From: Kiritimatiellia bacterium
GTDB taxonomy: Bacteria; Verrucomicrobiota; Kiritimatiellia; RFP12; DVOR01
Direction: 5' to 3'
DNA length: 8,820 nucleotides
Assembly (NCBI GenBank): GCA_017457555.1
Contig: JAFTHG010000057.1
Span: 1 to 8,820, forward strand
Under the pieces are notes generated by a model, which was not told where the DNA came from, made no database searches, and saw only the letters and a program-made list of their open reading frames with translations. Shown here in pieces: positions 7,033-8,820 of the stretch; the stretch's first letter is position 1; each line of letters begins with the position of its first letter. Made by a program: the position numbers and the translations under genes.

Positions 7033-7060
7033 CCATAGGGAAGAAAGGAGAAACCTATGG
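7033..7060 (+). promoter_or_regulatory. Hairpin enclosing the start codon of the first cassette gene
   Basis: CCATAGG (7033-7039) and CCTATGG (7054-7060) are exact complements around a 14-base purine-rich loop. The ATG start (7057-7059) lies in the right arm, while the Shine-Dalgarno AAAGGAG (7044-7050) lies in the loop. If it forms in the mRNA it would hide the start codon but leave the ribosome binding site open, so it may tune translation of the whole coupled cassette. Confidence 0.5.
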
Positions 7061-7395
7061 CTCACGTAATGTGTCTGGCAGAGGTTGCGTCTGAAATTAT
7101 TCGCGCACTACCCTTGGAACAGGAAAATATCCATACTTTTGCAGCGCTTCATCATTTCACACGTGCCGAATTAGAGGTGCTGTATGCTGTCGGGTATCGA
7201 TTGTTGACAAGCAGCAAACCAACAGAAGCGCAAGCGGTCTTTCGTTCGCTCTGCCTTTTGGACCACCTCACTGAAAAATATTGGTTGGCGTTAGCAGCAG
7301 CAGAAGATGCGCTCCATCACTGTGATAACGTACAGACAGCCTTGGATTCGGCGGCTTTTTGCCGGATTCATGGCAGACAGGAGGCCACACCATGA
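7057..7395 (+). CDS. Short LcrH/SycD-like TPR protein, putative T3SS chaperone paralogue
   Basis: This 112-residue protein has about two tetratricopeptide repeats (roughly 37-69 and 70-104). It aligns without gaps to the N-terminal two thirds of the repeat domain of the next gene's product. By hand I count about 23 identities over 74 positions, including LYA.GY, the LDHL block and WL.L. LcrH/SycD chaperones are usually 150-180 residues with three repeats. This one stops where the third repeat should begin. No frameshifted remainder is visible, because the reading frame ends inside the start of the next gene (ATGA overlap at 7392-7395). It has a good Shine-Dalgarno (AAAGGAG). It may be a second chaperone, a regulatory partner or a decaying duplicate. 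The family assignment is likely and the exact role unknown. Confidence 0.75.
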   Translation: MAHVMCLAEVASEIIRALPLEQENIHTFAALHHFTRAELEVLYAVGYRLLTSSKPTEAQAVFRSLCLLDHLTEKYWLALAAAEDALHHCDNVQTALDSAAFCRIHGRQEATP

Positions 7396-7934
7396 GTATT
7401 CACATGATGATGGCTGACCCGCCCGCGCCGGAAGCGTTTGAAACCCATTGGCACATTTTGGATAAGCTGTTAAACACTACGGCACACGCCTTTGATCATT
7501 TGGCACTCCGCGATGTAAAGGGAATTACCAATAATGAGATTGAAGCCCTCTATGCAATGGGCTATCACTACTATCGCACCGGGAAACTGGACGCAGCGCT
7601 CCGTATCTTCAAAGGTCTGGTCACATTAGACCACCTGGAAGCCCGTTTTTGGTTGGGACTTGGTGGCGTACAACAACGCTTAGAAGCATTTGCAGATGCC
7701 ACACAAAGCTATGCCATGGCCTCACTTTTAGATATTCACGATCCCCGGCCACAATTAGCAGCCGCAGAGTGTTATCTGAAACTGCATCAGCTTCACGAAG
7801 CAGACAGTGCATTACTGGCTTTGGAACGTTTCTGTCCGTATACCGAAGCCTACCACCTTTACCGCGCCAAAGGACGTATCCTGAGGCGTTGTTTGAATGC
7901 CCTCCGCCAGGAAGAGGAAGGAGCAACGTTATGA
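7392..7934 (+). CDS. lcrH: LcrH/SycD-family type III secretion chaperone for translocators
   Basis: Class II T3SS chaperones bind the hydrophobic pore-forming translocators in the cytoplasm, keep them soluble and hand them to the secretion machine; some also act in gene regulation. The 180-residue product shows the characteristic three-repeat TPR fold: roughly 48-81 (ALYAMGYHYYRTGKLDAAL), 82-115 (the ARFWLGLGGVQQ block) and 116-149 (DPRPQLAAAECYLK). The hallmark FKGLVTLDHLEARFWLGLG resembles LcrH, SycD, PcrH and IpgC. The ATG at 7392 is preferred over an earlier ATG at 7359 because AGGAGG lies at 7379-7384. It overlaps the previous gene and the following translocator gene by ATGA, so all three should be translationally coupled. 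Chaperone directly before its translocator is the usual T3SS order. Confidence 0.93.
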   Translation: MSIHMMMADPPAPEAFETHWHILDKLLNTTAHAFDHLALRDVKGITNNEIEALYAMGYHYYRTGKLDAALRIFKGLVTLDHLEARFWLGLGGVQQRLEAFADATQSYAMASLLDIHDPRPQLAAAECYLKLHQLHEADSALLALERFCPYTEAYHLYRAKGRILRRCLNALRQEEEGATL

Positions 7935-8820
7935 CGACACCTATTCACTGTGACACGTTACAGTTAATCCACTATTCCCAACAATGGGGCGTAGACCCGG
8001 AATTACCCGCTCTTCACGCAGGCCTTGCCGCCCTCACACCATTACCGACAACTCCTCCTCTGACGATGACTCCCTCTATGCCACACAATAACGGCCCTCT
8101 CTTGGATGCGCCCAAAGTTCAAGAAGATACAACATTACAATTGGAAAAACTTCTTGCCAAACTTATGTTGGAGAGCAATGAACAACAGTTGATTGTAACC
8201 AAAGAGCGCATCGAATCGCAACAGAGCGAGATTCATCTCCGTCATCAGGAACAGATGGGCAAGTTGCAAGCCAGTCTTGATGAGGCGGCGAAGGCCGAAA
8301 CCTCCTCACTCATCACCCGTATTTTCAGTTGGGTCTTTACCGCATTAAGTGTTGTCACAGCAGCGGCAGCATGTGTTGCGACTGGCGGCGTGGCGGTGCC
8401 GGCAGTCGTCGGAGCTGTGATTGCCGTAGGCATGCTTGCACTCTCCGAAAGTGGGGCTACCGAAGCCCTTACCGAAGCTCTGAGTGACAGTATTAAGGAG
8501 TCGTTTGGGTGTGATTCAAACAAAGCAAATATTGGTGCACAGGTCGTTCTAACCTCATTAATTCTCGTACTCTCCGTCGGAACAATGATTGGCGGAGGTC
8601 TTGGCGGTGCGGCAACAATGGCCAATCGAGCCATTTCAACCTCTGCACAGATTGCCAACACCGTGCAACGTGTCGCTTCTATCACAAATGGTACGCTTGC
8701 CGTTGCGGGAACGGCCACGCAAGGTTACGGTACAGTCAAGCGTTACGAATCAGCACTCTTGCAAGCAGATGCAACCGAAATCTCCAAATTGTTAGGCATC
8801 CTGCAATTGACATTGGAAGA
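7931..8820 (+). CDS. sctE: T3SS hydrophobic translocator (YopB/IpaB/SctE type), 3' end beyond the window
   Basis: Such proteins are secreted through the injectisome and insert into the host membrane as the major translocon pore subunit. The frame is open from the ATG to the window edge, giving 296 residues. In order: a Pro/Thr-rich N-terminus; PLLDAP (56-61), which fits the PxLxxP chaperone-binding motif; a charged, Gln/Glu-rich probable coiled coil (about 66-122, ending DEAAKAE); a first hydrophobic hairpin (about 134-171, IFSWVFTALSVVTAAAACVA onward); a polar spacer (172-201); and a second hydrophobic segment (about 202-228, ending TMIGGGLGGAATM). Coiled coil plus two hydrophobic regions is the YopB/IpaB/SseC family layout, and SSLITRIFSWV resembles the family entry into the first segment. 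Shine-Dalgarno AAGGAG (7918-7923) is seven bases before the ATG, which overlaps the chaperone stop. There is no Sec signal peptide, as expected for T3SS export. The C-terminal part is not seen. Confidence 0.88.
   Translation, partial: MTTPIHCDTLQLIHYSQQWGVDPELPALHAGLAALTPLPTTPPLTMTPSMPHNNGPLLDAPKVQEDTTLQLEKLLAKLMLESNEQQLIVTKERIESQQSEIHLRHQEQMGKLQASLDEAAKAETSSLITRIFSWVFTALSVVTAAAACVATGGVAVPAVVGAVIAVGMLALSESGATEALTEALSDSIKESFGCDSNKANIGAQVVLTSLILVLSVGTMIGGGLGGAATMANRAISTSAQIANTVQRVASITNGTLAVAGTATQGYGTVKRYESALLQADATEISKLLGILQLTLE

Noticed and set aside
6926..7056. Attachment site or insertion-sequence end marking a mobile island boundary
   Set aside because: The inverted and direct repeats here are short and have no second copy visible in the window, and no tRNA, integrase or transposase is present.
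7359..7391. Earlier ATG for the full-length chaperone
   Set aside because: No Shine-Dalgarno before it, whereas AGGAGG precedes the ATG at 7392, which also gives the ATGA overlap seen at the next junction.
8245..8718. 157-codon minus-strand frame opposite the translocator
   Set aside because: The low-complexity Ala/Thr/Val product mirrors the hydrophobic segments of the + strand gene, whose frame is open throughout and preceded by a good ribosome site.

Overview
The window is a stretch of bacterial chromosome, probably from a Gram-negative organism. All genes I can support lie on the + strand. It has two parts. Positions 1 to about 6925 hold housekeeping genes. From about 6926 to the right edge is the start of a virulence-type or symbiosis-type locus: a type III secretion system (T3SS) translocon cassette. 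The organism cannot be named from this sequence. The fhs gene is the long variant that I recall from Desulfovibrio and relatives. An LcrH-type chaperone next to a two-hydrophobic-segment translocator, joined to ordinary chromosomal genes, would fit a T3SS-bearing member of the Planctomycetes-Verrucomicrobia-Chlamydiae group (for example Lentisphaerota or Kiritimatiellota). It would also fit a proteobacterium. This is inference only.

Layout. A 5'-truncated thymidylate kinase gene (tmk, 2-538) is followed after 21 bases by formate-tetrahydrofolate ligase (fhs, 560-2329). After a 63-base gap with a GC-rich hairpin comes ketopantoate hydroxymethyltransferase (panB, 2393-3196), closed by a probable intrinsic terminator. 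All three genes touch one-carbon folate chemistry. A roughly 310-base gap, which should hold the promoter and leader of the ribosomal operon, leads to rplM (L13, 3563-3997) and rpsI (S9, 4023-4415). This is the widely conserved L13-S9 pair, and it ends in two hairpins. A DEAD-box RNA helicase resembling RhlB follows (4575-6869). It has long basic and acidic low-complexity tails and ends at a textbook terminator (6892-6925).

The last 1.9 kb is a translationally coupled cassette. It has a short LcrH/SycD-like TPR protein (7057-7395), a full-length LcrH/SycD-family class II T3SS chaperone (7392-7934), and the N-terminal 296 residues of a YopB/IpaB/SctE-type hydrophobic translocator that runs off the window (7931 to beyond 8820). 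The genes overlap by ATGA at both junctions. In known systems the chaperone holds the pore-forming translocator soluble until secretion. The translocator here carries a PxLxxP motif of the kind such chaperones bind. The 130-base upstream region contains an inverted repeat, a 10-base-period direct repeat, and a hairpin that would bury the first start codon while leaving its ribosome binding site in the loop.

I see no tRNA, rRNA, CRISPR array, insertion sequence or attachment site. The 8 bases past the end of tmk and the other short gaps hold nothing beyond what is listed.
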